DNA of 64,000 nucleotides from Brachybacterium subflavum. Its GTDB lineage: Bacteria > Actinomycetota > Actinomycetes > Actinomycetales > Dermabacteraceae. The notes under the pieces were generated by a model. It was not told where the DNA came from. It searched no databases and saw only the letters and a program-made list of their open reading frames with translations. Of the stretch, positions 16,408 through 25,727 are shown in pieces; the stretch's first letter is position 1, and the number at the start of each line of letters is the position of its first letter. A program made the position numbers and the translations under genes. Location: positions 1-64,000 of the forward strand of contig NZ_VIGP01000002.1 of the NCBI RefSeq assembly GCF_009299795.1, given 5' to 3'.

Positions 16408-19080
16408 ATGACCGACACCGCCCCGCGCCCGAACGCCGCGTCCGCTCTCCCCGACAAGCCCAGCCTCGAGGGCCTCGAGGACAAGTGGGACCGCGTATGG
16501 GACGCCGCGCAGGTCTATGCCTTCGACGCCGACACCACCCGTGACCAGGTGTTCAGCGTCGACACCCCGCCGCCCACGGCCTCGGGGTCCCTGCACATCG
16601 GCCACGTGTTCGGCTACTCCCAGGCCGACATGATCGTGCGCTACCAGCGCATGCGCGGCAAGAACGTGTTCTACCCGCTGGGCTGGGACGACAACGGCCT
16701 GCCCACCGAGCGCCGCGTGCAGAACTACTTCGGGGTGCGCTGCGACCCCTCGCTGCCCTACGAGGAGGACTTCACGCCCCCGCAGGAGGGCGGCGACAAC
16801 AAGTCCGCGAAGGCCGCGAACCAGAAGCCGATCTCCCGTCGGAACTTCATCGAGCTGTGCGAGCGGCTCACGAAGATCGACGAGGCGTCCTTCGAGGAGG
16901 TCTTCCGGACCCTCGGCCTCTCGGTCGACTGGAACCACAGCTACCAGACCATCGACGCGCGCTCGCGCGCGACCAGCCAGCGCGCCTTCCTCGAGAACCT
17001 CGCCGCCGGTCAGGCCTACCAGTCCGAGGCCCCCACGATGTGGGACGTCACCTACCGCACCGCGGTCGCCCAGGCCGAGCAGGAGGACCGCGAGCGGGAC
17101 GGCGCCTACCACCGCATCGGCTTCACGAAGGCCGATGGGAGCGGCGAGAAGGTCTTCATCGAGACCACGCGCCCCGAGCTGCTGCCCGCGTGCGTGGCCC
17201 TCGTCGCCCACCCGGACGACGAGCGCTACCAGGGCCTGTTCGGCACCACAGTCACCTCCCCGCTGTTCGGCGTCGAGGTGCCGGTGCTGGCCCACCCGCT
17301 CGCCCAGGCCGACAAGGGCGCGGGCATCGCCATGATCTGCACCTTCGGCGATGCCAACGACGTCACCTGGTGGCGCGAGCTCGAGCTGCCCACCCGCAGC
17401 GTCGTGGGCCGAGACGGCCGCTTCCTGCCCGAGGCCCCCTGGATCACCTCGGCCGAGGGCCGCGAGCGCTTTGCCGAGCTCGCCGGGCTCACCGTGTTCA
17501 GCGCGCAGAAGCGCGTGGTCGAGATGGTCACCGAGACCGGCGACCTGGTCGGAGAACCCAAGAAGATCACCCACCCGGTGAAGTTCTACGAGAACGGCGA
17601 CAAGGCCCTCGAGTACGTCACCAGCCGCCAGTGGTACCTCACCAACGGCGGCCGCGACACCAGCGAGGGCGGTCTGCGCGACGCCCTCATCGCCCGCGGC
17701 GCCGAGATCACCTGGCACCCCGCCTACATGGAATCCCGGTACCGCAACTGGGTCGAGGGCCTCGCCGGCGACTGGCTGGTCTCCCGCCAGCGCTTCTACG
17801 GCGTCCCGATCCCCGTCTGGTACGCGCTGGACGCCGTCGGCGAGATCGACTACGACACCGTGCTCACCCCCGAGCTCGAGCGCCTGCCGATCGACCCGAC
17901 GACCGACGTGCCCGCCGGCTACGAGGAGTCCCAGCGCGAGCAGCCGGGCGGCTTCACCGCCGACCCCGACATCCTCGACACCTGGGCCACGAGCTCGCTG
18001 ACCCCGCAGCTCGCGGGCGGCTGGGACGCGGACCCGGAGCTGTTCGCGAAGGTCTACCCGATGGACCTGCGCCCCCAGGGCCACGACATCATCCGCACCT
18101 GGCTGTTCTCCACGATCGTGCGCTCGCACCTCCAGCAGGACTCCCTGCCCTGGTACAACACGTCGATCAACGGCTGGATCCTGGATCCGGACCGCAAGAA
18201 GATGAGCAAGTCCAAGGGCAACGTCGTCACCCCGATCGGCCTGCTGCGCGACCACGGCTCGGACGGCGTGCGCTACTGGGCCGGCCGCGCCCGCCAGGGC
18301 GTGGACACCGCCTTCGACGAGGGCCAGATGAAGATCGGCCGACGCCTGGCGATCAAGATCCTCAACGCCTCGAAGTTCGCGCTCGGCTTCGGGACCGCCC
18401 CGGCCGACCCGTCGGGCCGCCTCGCCGCGGACCCGTCGGCCGTGACGGACCCGCTGGACCGGGCGATGCTCGCGCGCCTCGCGGAGGTCGTCGACGCCGC
18501 GACCACGGCCTTCGAGGAGATGGACTACGCGCGCGCCCTCGAGGTCGTCGAGCCCTTCTTCTGGACGTTCTGCGACGACTTCATCGAGCTCATCAAGGAC
18601 CGCGCCCACGGCGCCTCGGCGAGCGGCGAGGAGGGTGCTGCCTCGGCCCGCGCCGCTCTCGCGATCGCGCTCGAGGTGCTGCTGCGCCTGTTCGCCCCGG
18701 TGATCGTGTTCGCGACCGAGGAGGTCTGGTCGTGGTGGCGCGAGGGCAGCGTCCACACGCAGCCCTGGCCGACCTCCGAGGCGCTGCGCGAGGCCGCGGC
18801 CGGTCAGGACGCCGCCCTGCTGGGCGTCGTCGAGCAGGCCGCGATCGTGCTGCGCCGCATCAAGTCCGACGCGAAGGTCTCCCAGAAGACCCCGATCCTG
18901 CAGGTCACCGTGACCGCCCCCGAGTCCGCGATCGCCCACCTCGAGGCGGCCCGCGGGGACCTCACGGCCCTGGGCCGGATCGAGGCGCTCACGATCACCG
19001 GCGGCGACGTTGAGGGCATCGCGACCAGCGACGTCGAGCTCGGCGACCCCCCGGTCAAGAAGCCGCGCAACCAGGGCTGA
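16408..19080 (+). CDS. valS: Valyl-tRNA synthetase
   Basis: A class I synthetase of 890 residues. The HIGH motif is PPPTASGSLHIGHV (about 52-65) and KMSKS is KKMSKSKGNV near residue 598. The editing (CP1) domain lies between, with ETTRPELLPACVALV. The motif context YPLGWDDNGLPTERR differs from the PGTDHAGI of E. coli-type ValS and matches the archaeal-like form used by actinobacteria and some alphaproteobacteria. The protein stops soon after the anticodon-binding domain and lacks the long C-terminal coiled coil of E. coli ValS. ATG 16408 is chosen over 16387 as the extra residues are not conserved. It charges tRNA-Val in the cytoplasm. Confidence 0.96.
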   Translation: MTDTAPRPNAASALPDKPSLEGLEDKWDRVWDAAQVYAFDADTTRDQVFSVDTPPPTASGSLHIGHVFGYSQADMIVRYQRMRGKNVFYPLGWDDNGLPTERRVQNYFGVRCDPSLPYEEDFTPPQEGGDNKSAKAANQKPISRRNFIELCERLTKIDEASFEEVFRTLGLSVDWNHSYQTIDARSRATSQRAFLENLAAGQAYQSEAPTMWDVTYRTAVAQAEQEDRERDGAYHRIGFTKADGSGEKVFIETTRPELLPACVALVAHPDDERYQGLFGTTVTSPLFGVEVPVLAHPLAQADKGAGIAMICTFGDANDVTWWRELELPTRSVVGRDGRFLPEAPWITSAEGRERFAELAGLTVFSAQKRVVEMVTETGDLVGEPKKITHPVKFYENGDKALEYVTSRQWYLTNGGRDTSEGGLRDALIARGAEITWHPAYMESRYRNWVEGLAGDWLVSRQRFYGVPIPVWYALDAVGEIDYDTVLTPELERLPIDPTTDVPAGYEESQREQPGGFTADPDILDTWATSSLTPQLAGGWDADPELFAKVYPMDLRPQGHDIIRTWLFSTIVRSHLQQDSLPWYNTSINGWILDPDRKKMSKSKGNVVTPIGLLRDHGSDGVRYWAGRARQGVDTAFDEGQMKIGRRLAIKILNASKFALGFGTAPADPSGRLAADPSAVTDPLDRAMLARLAEVVDAATTAFEEMDYARALEVVEPFFWTFCDDFIELIKDRAHGASASGEEGAASARAALAIALEVLLRLFAPVIVFATEEVWSWWREGSVHTQPWPTSEALREAAAGQDAALLGVVEQAAIVLRRIKSDAKVSQKTPILQVTVTAPESAIAHLEAARGDLTALGRIEALTITGGDVEGIATSDVELGDPPVKKPRNQG

Positions 19081-19090
19081 GCGCGAGCGC

Positions 19091-20917
19091 TCAGCGCACC
19101 ACCTCACGGCTGGATCCGTCGACGCGACGGGTCCAGCCGCGCGCGTCGAGGTGCTCGAGCAGGGGGATCGCGACGCGGCGCGTGGTGCCCAGCGCCTGAC
19201 GGGCCGCGCTCGTGGTGAACGGTTGCTCGAGCCCGGCGAGCTCGCGCATCGCGAGCGCCGGGGCCGTGGGCAGCAGCACCACGCCGCCCGGAAGGCGCAG
19301 CAGGCGCCCCTGCTTCTCGGCGGCGGCGAGCTCTCGCGCGCCCAGGTGCAGGGCGGCGAGGTCGTCCGCCTCCGGTGCCTGGAAGGGCTGTGCGCGCAGG
19401 CGCTCCTCGAGCGCGGCGACCTGCGTCTCCGCGGCGCCGAGGCCGGCGGTGCGCTGCGGGTCGATGATCCGGCCGTCCTGCGCGGCGAGGCCCGCGGCCG
19501 GGAGCACGAGGGCGAGCAGGGAGGCATCGGGCAGCGGCTGCGCGCCCCGCGCGAGCAGGTCGAGCGCGGCGCCGCGCGTGATCCCGGCCGAGAGCTCGTC
19601 GCGGTCGTGCTCGGCCGCGACCGCGGCCCGCAGCGCGTCGGCCCAGCCCGCGATCGCCCGCTCGGCGACGATCCACTCCCCTGCGCGCCGGAGTCCCGGC
19701 GGCAGCGGATCGGGCACCGCGATCCCCCGCCGCGCGAGCACGTCGGTGCGGACGGCGCCGCGGCGCGCGGTCTCGTGGGCGGCATCCCCGCGGGGGCTCA
19801 TGGTCCCGAGCTCGGCGGCGCGCCGCCTCCCGGCGCCGCGGCGGGTGAGCGCGGGCGGGTCGACGTCGAGGATCTGCACGCCGCCCAGCACCGCGTGCTC
19901 CCCGCTGCCGCGCAGCAGCATCCGGTCGCCGACGCGCAGCGGCAGCGGCCGCTCGAGGGCGAAGCGGGCGTGCTGCGGGCCGAGGTCGCGCACGTGCGCG
20001 GGGACGGCGGCGGTGCCCGCATGGACCATGAGCTCGCGGGGCACCGCGTCGAGCGCCTCGCCCGTCGACCGGCGCACGTCGACGAGACGCACCGCCTCGA
20101 AGGCACCGGGGGTGATGAGCGCGTCGCCGCGCCCGATCTCCTCGAGGTCCGCGCCGCGCAGGTTCACGGCGGCGCGGCAGACGGGCCCCAGCTCGCGGGC
20201 CGGATCCTCCCGGCTCTGCAGCCCGCGCACGGTCACCTCGGCGCCGCCCTCCCGGGCCGCGGCCCCGCGGGCGCCGCACAGGGTGAGGCGGTCGCCCGGG
20301 CGCAGGGTCCCGCTCGCGAGGGTGCCCGTGACCACGGTGCCGGCGCCGGAGATGCTGAAGGCCCGGTCGATCCACAGCCGCACGGGGGCATCGGCGCTCG
20401 GCTCGGGGGCGCCGGCGAGCACGTCGTCGAGCACACCGCGCAGCGCGTCGACGTCCTGGCCGGTGCGCGCGGAGACGATGACCGCGGGGGCGCCGGCGAG
20501 GCCGGTGCCGGCGAGCTCGGTGCGGGCGCGGGCGAGGGCGGCGCACCCGCCGTCCTCGGCGAGGTCGGCGCGGGTGATGACGAGGACGCCGGTCGCGATG
20601 CCGAGCGCCGCGAGCGCGTCGCGGTGGTCGTCGGACTGTGCCTGCCAGCCCTCGTCGGCCGCGACGACGAAGCAGACGACGGGCGCAGGGCCGAGCCCGG
20701 CGAGCATGTTCCCCAGGAAGCGCTCGTGGCCGGGGACGTCGACGAAGGAGACCTCGCGGCCGCTCGGCAGACGGGTCCAGGCGAAGCCGAGGTCGATCGT
20801 CAGGCCCCGCCGCTTCTCCTCCGCCCAGCGGTCGGTCTCGATGCCGGTGAGCGCCCGCACCAGGGTCGACTTGCCGTGGTCGACGTGCCCGGCGGTGGCG
20901 ACGACCCTCTCGATCAT
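19091..20917 (-). CDS. selB: Selenocysteine-specific elongation factor
   Basis: A 608-residue translational GTPase. G1 is AGHVDHGKST, G2 falls within RGLTIDLGF, G3 is DVPGHERF and G4 is TRAD (replacing NKxD). EF-Tu-like beta-barrel domains follow to about residue 370, and the C-terminal 230 residues are the winged-helix repeats that bind the SECIS hairpin. The protein brings Sec-tRNA-Sec to UGA codons. Its ATG overlaps the stop of selA (ATGA). It is 10 bp from the convergent valS. The presence of an intact SelB, SelA, SelD, tRNA-Sec and a UGA-containing fdh gene in one cluster shows that selenocysteine coding is functional here. Confidence 0.97.
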   Translation of the reverse strand: MIERVVATAGHVDHGKSTLVRALTGIETDRWAEEKRRGLTIDLGFAWTRLPSGREVSFVDVPGHERFLGNMLAGLGPAPVVCFVVAADEGWQAQSDDHRDALAALGIATGVLVITRADLAEDGGCAALARARTELAGTGLAGAPAVIVSARTGQDVDALRGVLDDVLAGAPEPSADAPVRLWIDRAFSISGAGTVVTGTLASGTLRPGDRLTLCGARGAAAREGGAEVTVRGLQSREDPARELGPVCRAAVNLRGADLEEIGRGDALITPGAFEAVRLVDVRRSTGEALDAVPRELMVHAGTAAVPAHVRDLGPQHARFALERPLPLRVGDRMLLRGSGEHAVLGGVQILDVDPPALTRRGAGRRRAAELGTMSPRGDAAHETARRGAVRTDVLARRGIAVPDPLPPGLRRAGEWIVAERAIAGWADALRAAVAAEHDRDELSAGITRGAALDLLARGAQPLPDASLLALVLPAAGLAAQDGRIIDPQRTAGLGAAETQVAALEERLRAQPFQAPEADDLAALHLGARELAAAEKQGRLLRLPGGVVLLPTAPALAMRELAGLEQPFTTSAARQALGTTRRVAIPLLEHLDARGWTRRVDGSSREVVR

Positions 20918-22275
20918 GCGCGCTCCGTCTCCGCCCGCGTGTCCTGAGCGGCCCGCACCGCGCGCACCAGGTCCGCATCGCGCTCGGCGGGGATGCAGCG
21001 CAGGTCCAGCAGGCAGGCGCCGTCGCGCACGGTGGCGACGATCGCCGGGTCGCCGCGGCGCAGCGGCTCGGCGAGCTCCTCGGGCAGGGCGATCGCGACG
21101 CCGGGCAGCGGCACCTCGGCGCCTCCCCCGCCGCCGACGCGCCCGTCGTGCGCGACGATGCTCCCGCCGATCTGCGCGGCCACGGCCTCGGTGCGCGTCC
21201 GCAGCCGAACCGGGTCGGTGTGGAGGGCCGAGGCGACGGGCGGCTCGGGACCGCGCAGGGTCGCCTCGAGCGCGGCGAGGGCGAGCTTGTCCGCGCGCAT
21301 CGCACGGGCCATCGGGTGGCGGGCGAGGCGGGCGATGACCTCGGCCCGGCCCAGCAGGATCCCGGCCTGGGGGCCGCCGAGCAGCTTGTCGCCCGAGGCG
21401 ATGACGACGTCGGCACCGTCGCGCAGGGCCGTGGAGAGCGCGGGCTCCTCGGGCAGGGCGGGGTCGGGATCGATGAGGCCGCTGCCGAGGTCGACCACGA
21501 GAGGGACCCCCGCCTCGCGGCAGATGCCGGCGAGCTCGGCGACGGGGACGGCGGAGGTGAATCCGCTGATGCGGTAGTTGCTCGCGTGGATGCGCAGCAC
21601 GCAGGCGGTCGAGGGGCCGAGGGCGCCGGCGTAGTCCTCGGCGTGGGTGCGGTTGGTGGTGCCGACCTCGCGGATCGCGGTGCCGGTCGAGGCGATGAGG
21701 TCCGGCAGGCGGAAGCCGGCGCCGATCTCGATCATCTCCCCGCGCGAGAGCAAGACCTCGCGCGGGCCGACCTCCGTCGCGCCCGACGACCGACCTGCCG
21801 ATGGCCCGCCGAGCGCCGTCGTCGCGAGCAGCAGCGCGGCGGCGCCGTTGTTCACGACCAGGGCGTCCTCGGCGGCGGGGCAGGCCGCGAGCAGGGCGGC
21901 GCGGGCTCCGGCTCCGCGGCGCGAGCGCTGCCCCGAGGCCAGGTCGAACTCGACGTCGGTGTACCCGGCGGCGTCCAGGAGGGCGGCGCGCGCGGCGTCG
22001 GAGAGCGGCGCGCGCCCGAGGTTCGTGTGGACGATGACGCCGGTCGCGTTGAGCACCGGGCGCAGGGAGTGGGCGCCCGCGCCGCCGAGCCCTGCGAGCA
22101 GCTCGGGCTCCACCTGCTCGGGGGCGATCTGCCCGCTGCGGGCGCGGTCCTGGACGGCGCGGACCAGCTCGCGCACGACCCGCTCCCCCATGCTCGCGCG
22201 CGCGGCCGCGACCTCCGGCAGCTCCAGCAGGCGGTCGGTTCGCGGGATGCGGCGGCGGGGATCGGACTCGGTCAC
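20914..22275 (-). CDS. selA: L-seryl-tRNA(Sec) selenium transferase
   Basis: A 453-residue PLP enzyme that converts Ser-tRNA-Sec to Sec-tRNA-Sec using selenophosphate. The N-terminal domain (about 1-75) begins IPRTDRLLELPEVA. The core has NATGVIVHTNLGRAPLS and the PLP lysine in IASGDKLLGGPQAG. The GTG start at 22275 follows CCCAGGAGGAG, a strong ribosome-binding site. Its stop overlaps selB. The tRNA-Sec gene lies immediately upstream on the same strand, possibly on the same transcript. Confidence 0.96.
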   Translation of the reverse strand: MTESDPRRRIPRTDRLLELPEVAAARASMGERVVRELVRAVQDRARSGQIAPEQVEPELLAGLGGAGAHSLRPVLNATGVIVHTNLGRAPLSDAARAALLDAAGYTDVEFDLASGQRSRRGAGARAALLAACPAAEDALVVNNGAAALLLATTALGGPSAGRSSGATEVGPREVLLSRGEMIEIGAGFRLPDLIASTGTAIREVGTTNRTHAEDYAGALGPSTACVLRIHASNYRISGFTSAVPVAELAGICREAGVPLVVDLGSGLIDPDPALPEEPALSTALRDGADVVIASGDKLLGGPQAGILLGRAEVIARLARHPMARAMRADKLALAALEATLRGPEPPVASALHTDPVRLRTRTEAVAAQIGGSIVAHDGRVGGGGGAEVPLPGVAIALPEELAEPLRRGDPAIVATVRDGACLLDLRCIPAERDADLVRAVRAAQDTRAETERA

Positions 22276-22301
22276 GCGCGCAGCTCCTCCTGGGTGGGAT
22301 G

Positions 22302-22396
22302 TGGCGGAGGCGGACGGGAATCGAACCCGCCAGACCGAGATGCTCGGTCTCACCAGTTTTGAAGACTGGGGCGCCCACCAGGACACGAACGCCTCC
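22302..22396 (-). tRNA. selC: tRNA-Sec (anticodon UCA)
   Basis: A 95-nt tRNA read on the minus strand. It has the 5' end GGAGGCG pairing with CGCCTCC, discriminator G and an encoded CCA. The anticodon stem CCAGT/ACTGG closes the loop CTTCAAA, anticodon TCA. The variable arm is long (stem AGACCGAG/CTCGGTCT with a 3-nt loop), as in class II serine-like tRNAs. The T-arm contains GGTTCGATTCC. UCA anticodon plus long arm plus adjacency to selA and selD identify it as tRNA-Sec. Confidence 0.96.
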
Positions 22397-22503
22397 ACGC
22401 GCGATCCTATCGCCGACCTGGGCTCCTCGGTCCCGACCCGTCGGCCCCGGCCAGGGTGGCAACGGTCCGCCCCCACCAGCCCGCACTGCCTACACTCGGC
22501 CCC

Positions 22504-23559
22504 ATGAGCTCCGACGACGCCCAGGCCCCCTCCGGATCGATCCCCGCCGCCCTGCCGCCGATCTCGGTGCGGCTGACGACCATGGCCCACGGCGGCGGCT
22601 GCGCGAGCAAGATCCCGCCGGGCGAGCTCGAGGAGGCGGTCTCGGCACTGGCCGACCAGAGTGCGGGCGATGTGATCGTGGGACTCGACGACGGCGACGA
22701 CGCCGCGGCCGTGCGGGTGCGCGAGGACCTCGCCGTGCTCTCGACCGCGGACTTCTTCACCCCCGTGGTCGACGACGCCTTCGACTGGGGCCGCATCGCC
22801 GCCGCGAACGCGCTCTCCGACATCTATGCGATGGGCGGCGATCCGGTCGTCGCGATCAACCTCGTGGGCTGGCCGCGCGAGACGCTGCCCTACGACCTGC
22901 TGCGCGAGGTCCTGCGCGGCGGCCTCGAGGTCGCCGCGCTGGCCGGCGTGCCCGTGATCGGCGGGCACAGCGTGGACGATCCGGAGCCGAAGTACGGCAT
23001 GGCCGTCACCGGCACGGGGCACCCGGATCGCCTGCTGCGCAACGACGCCGCCGAGGCCGGTCTGCCGCTCACGCTCACCAAGCCGCTCGGCGTGGGACTG
23101 CTGAACAACCGGCACAAGGCGACGGCCGAGGTGTTCCCCGCGGCGATCGAGACGATGACGACGCTGAACCGCGACGCCTCGCGGGCGGCGCTGGCCGCGG
23201 GGGTGCGCGCGGCGACCGATGTCACCGGCTTCGGCCTGCTCGGGCATCTGTTCAAGATGCTGCGCGCCTCGGGCGTGGCCGCCCAGATCGACCGCGGCGC
23301 GGTGCCGCTGGTCGACGGGGCGGCGGAGGCGCTGCGCGACGGCTTCGTCTCCGGCGGCACCCGCAGGAACCTGGACTGGGTGCGCGAGCACGTGCAGGCC
23401 GGTTCGGGAGTCTCCGAGGACGATCTGCTGCTCCTCGCCGACGCGCAGACCTCCGGCGGTCTGCTCGTGGTCGGCGAGGTCCCCGGGTATCCGATCATCG
23501 GCCGGACGGCGCCCGCCTCGGCCGACGCTCCCGCGGGGACGATAGGCATCCGCTCCTGA
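22504..23559 (+). CDS. selD: Selenide, water dikinase (selenophosphate synthetase)
   Basis: A 351-residue AIR-synthase-like ATPase that makes selenophosphate from selenide and ATP. The N-terminal Gly-rich loop GGGCASKI carries Cys at the position that is Cys or Sec in this family, so this SelD is itself not a selenoprotein. DDAAAVRV and NALSDIYAMGGDP are conserved nucleotide/Mg motifs, and TDVTGFGLLGHL is the family signature. ATG 22504 starts the plus-strand transcript, divergent from tRNA-Sec (107-bp gap). It is convergent with the formate dehydrogenase operon. Confidence 0.97.
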   Translation: MSSDDAQAPSGSIPAALPPISVRLTTMAHGGGCASKIPPGELEEAVSALADQSAGDVIVGLDDGDDAAAVRVREDLAVLSTADFFTPVVDDAFDWGRIAAANALSDIYAMGGDPVVAINLVGWPRETLPYDLLREVLRGGLEVAALAGVPVIGGHSVDDPEPKYGMAVTGTGHPDRLLRNDAAEAGLPLTLTKPLGVGLLNNRHKATAEVFPAAIETMTTLNRDASRAALAAGVRAATDVTGFGLLGHLFKMLRASGVAAQIDRGAVPLVDGAAEALRDGFVSGGTRRNLDWVREHVQAGSGVSEDDLLLLADAQTSGGLLVVGEVPGYPIIGRTAPASADAPAGTIGIRS

Positions 23560-23590
23560 CCCGCGGGCCGACGGCCGATGCCGGGCGCCG

Positions 23591-23611
23591 GATCACCACC
23601 CGGTGGTGATC
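23591..23611. repeat. Perfect 10-bp dyad at the selD/fdh convergent junction
   Basis: GATCACCACC and GGTGGTGATC are separated by one base. The repeat overlaps the last codons and stop of the membrane subunit gene on the minus strand, 32 bp past the selD stop. It may help terminate both convergent transcripts. It also encodes the last residues of the membrane subunit, so part of the symmetry may be coincidental. Confidence 0.35.
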
Positions 23612-24714
23612 GAGTCGTCGGTGATGCCGGCGGCGCGGCGCTTCTCGAGGCGGTCCTTCTGCGGGATCATCACGCGCCGCGGGTCCTTCACCGACTCGTG
23701 GCCGGCCTTCAGCACGCCGAAGCGCGTGAGGGCGGAGGCGCCCGCGAGGGCCAGGCCGCTCGCGACGGCGACCGAGCGGCTGCGCCGCGCGAACAGGGTG
23801 CCGATGCCGCCGGCGACCGCGAGGCGCTCGGCCCAGGTGAGAAGCTTCCCGGGCGTGCCCTCCTCGAGGGGCTCGGACTCCAGCGGGTGCATCGTCGACT
23901 TCGTGAAGTGCATGCCCACGAGGTCGCCGACGACGCCCGCCGCGGCCAGCAGCCGCGCCGGGCCCGCCTTCTTCCGCGAGGTCAGCGCCATCGCCATGCC
24001 CCCGGCGGCGAGGCTCGCCGAGGAGACGAACACGAAGGGCAGGCCGTGGCGGGCCGCGTTCCAGGTCGGCACGGCGGTGTCGCCCAGCAGCACGGCGGTG
24101 TACGCGGCAAGCGGGGCGCCCATCGCGCCCTGGAGGACGGCCGACGGGCCCTCGGCCAGGCGCAGCAGCGGGCGCAGCGGACCGAGCGGCAGGCGCTCGC
24201 CCGTCATCCGGTCCACCTCGGCCGCCGCGGTCATCGCGGCGCCGCTCGCATAGGAGCTGAGGATCCAGGTGCCCAGGCTCATCGGGGAGCTCACCTTGAT
24301 CACGCGCATCATGTGCAGGAAGCGCTCGGGGCGCCCCAGGTCGATGATGAGCGAAGGGGTTCCCACGCCCACCGCGGCGATCGCGACCAGGCGGGCGCTG
24401 CGGCGCAGCTCGGCGTTCCCGGTGAGCGCGGCCCCGGCCTGCAGCAGGCCCGAGGCGCCCGCGAGACCGCCCACGAACAGGTAGATCCCGATGGGGGTCT
24501 CCCACGGCGGCGCCTTGACGACGGGACGGCCGTAGTAGGACTCGAACTCGACGTCCTCGACCATCGCGATCTCGCGCGAGCCGTCGCCGCCCCCGCTCTC
24601 GGTCATGTCGCGGCGGCGCCGCCCCCCGCCGCCGGCGCCGCCCTTCCCACCTCCGCGCCGGCGTCGGCGCGGGGGCTCTGGCGGGCGGTACTCGTCGTAC
24701 TCGGAATGGGTCAC
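23593..24714 (-). CDS. Formate dehydrogenase membrane subunit, NrfD/PsrC type
   Basis: A 373-residue integral membrane protein with about eight helices, resembling NrfD/polysulfide reductase PsrC. Key segments are GIYLFVGGLAGAS, DLGRPERFLHMMRV and MHFTKSTMHPLE. It would take electrons from the iron-sulfur subunit and reduce menaquinone, in place of the cytochrome b subunit of FdnI/FdoI type. The first 36 residues are a Pro/Arg/Gly-rich cytoplasmic tail; a second ATG at codon 37 could be an alternative start. The ATG overlaps the stop of the beta subunit (ATGA), which marks it as the third subunit of the complex. Confidence 0.88.
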   Translation of the reverse strand: MTHSEYDEYRPPEPPRRRRRGGGKGGAGGGGRRRRDMTESGGGDGSREIAMVEDVEFESYYGRPVVKAPPWETPIGIYLFVGGLAGASGLLQAGAALTGNAELRRSARLVAIAAVGVGTPSLIIDLGRPERFLHMMRVIKVSSPMSLGTWILSSYASGAAMTAAAEVDRMTGERLPLGPLRPLLRLAEGPSAVLQGAMGAPLAAYTAVLLGDTAVPTWNAARHGLPFVFVSSASLAAGGMAMALTSRKKAGPARLLAAAGVVGDLVGMHFTKSTMHPLESEPLEEGTPGKLLTWAERLAVAGGIGTLFARRSRSVAVASGLALAGASALTRFGVLKAGHESVKDPRRVMIPQKDRLEKRRAAGITDDSITTGW

Positions 24715-25727
24715 CGACGTCCTCCCAGGAACGCGAGAGCGGTCGCGACCAGCATGCCGCCCATGGCGACGGCCGCGGTGCGGTACATGTGCGGTAGCTC
24801 GGCCGTGGGCACCTGCGGATCCGGGGGCAGGCCGTAGACCTCGGGCTCGTCCAGCAGCAGGAACACCGAGCCGGTGCCGCCCACGCCGTCCTGCGGGTTC
24901 GCCCCGTACAGACGCGCCTCAGTCATGCCCTGGGCGTGGAGCTGGGCGACGCGCTCATGGGCCTGCTCGACCATGTCGGAGCGGTCCCCGAACTTGATCG
25001 ACGTGGTGGGGCAGGTCTTCGCGCACGCGGGCTCCTCGCCCTCGACCAGCCGGTCGTAGCACAGGGTGCACTTGTTCGCGGTGCCCTTGTTCGGCACCTC
25101 CTGCTGCACGCGGCCGCGATCCTCCTTCGGGGAGACCGTGCCGTCGTCGCGGCGCTCGATGACGCCGAAGGGGCAGCCGCCCACGCAGGTGCCGCAGCCG
25201 TTGCAGATGTCGGACTGGACCACCACCGTGCCGAACTCGGTGCGGAACAGGGCCCCCGTCGGGCACACGTCCAGGCAGCCGGCGTGCGTGCAGTGCTTGC
25301 AGACGTCCGAGGACATCAGCCAGCGGAACTCCGGCGTGTCCGGGGGCGTGGTGTCCACGCCGGCGAGGTCCTCGCCGGGGCGCCCGCCGGGCGCGGTGGC
25401 GCCGCTGCGGGGCCCGATCGTGGGCATGCCGAGGGAGACGAGCTTGCGCCCCGACTCGCGCGCCTCCTCGATGCGGTCCTTCGTCTGCTCGACGAAGGCC
25501 ACATGGCGCCAGGTGTTCGCGCCGAGCGAGCCGGTGTTGTCGTAGGACGAGCCCAGGATCTTCAGGTCGCCGTCCTGGGGATTGCGGTTCCACTCCTTGC
25601 ACGCGACCTCGCACGCCTTGCAGCCGATGCAGATCGAGGTGTCGGTGAAGAACCCGTTGCGCGCGTGGTCGTGGCCCCATCCGGAGTCGGCGGCGGGGTT
25701 CTCCTCGGGTCCGGACAGCAGTCCCAT
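24711..25727 (-). CDS. fdhB: Formate dehydrogenase iron-sulfur (beta) subunit
   Basis: A 338-residue ferredoxin-like electron relay with four [4Fe-4S] Cys clusters: CIGCKACEVAC near residue 37, CKHCTHAGCLDVC, CNGCGTCVGGCP, and KCTLCYDRL with CAKTCP. The C-terminus ends in a hydrophobic helix (AAVAMGGMLVATALAFL), typical of the membrane anchor of FdnH/FdoH-like subunits. A long insert (about 85-120) separates the first and second cluster motifs. The start overlaps the alpha-subunit stop by one base (TGATG) with GGAGGAGG just upstream. It connects the catalytic subunit to the NrfD-like quinone reductase subunit. Confidence 0.95.
   Translation of the reverse strand: MGLLSGPEENPAADSGWGHDHARNGFFTDTSICIGCKACEVACKEWNRNPQDGDLKILGSSYDNTGSLGANTWRHVAFVEQTKDRIEEARESGRKLVSLGMPTIGPRSGATAPGGRPGEDLAGVDTTPPDTPEFRWLMSSDVCKHCTHAGCLDVCPTGALFRTEFGTVVVQSDICNGCGTCVGGCPFGVIERRDDGTVSPKEDRGRVQQEVPNKGTANKCTLCYDRLVEGEEPACAKTCPTTSIKFGDRSDMVEQAHERVAQLHAQGMTEARLYGANPQDGVGGTGSVFLLLDEPEVYGLPPDPQVPTAELPHMYRTAAVAMGGMLVATALAFLGGRR

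Noticed and set aside
16357-19785. A 1142-codon minus-strand open frame opposite valS
   Set aside because: Antisense shadow of valS with no recognisable domain; valS has intact HIGH and KMSKS motifs.
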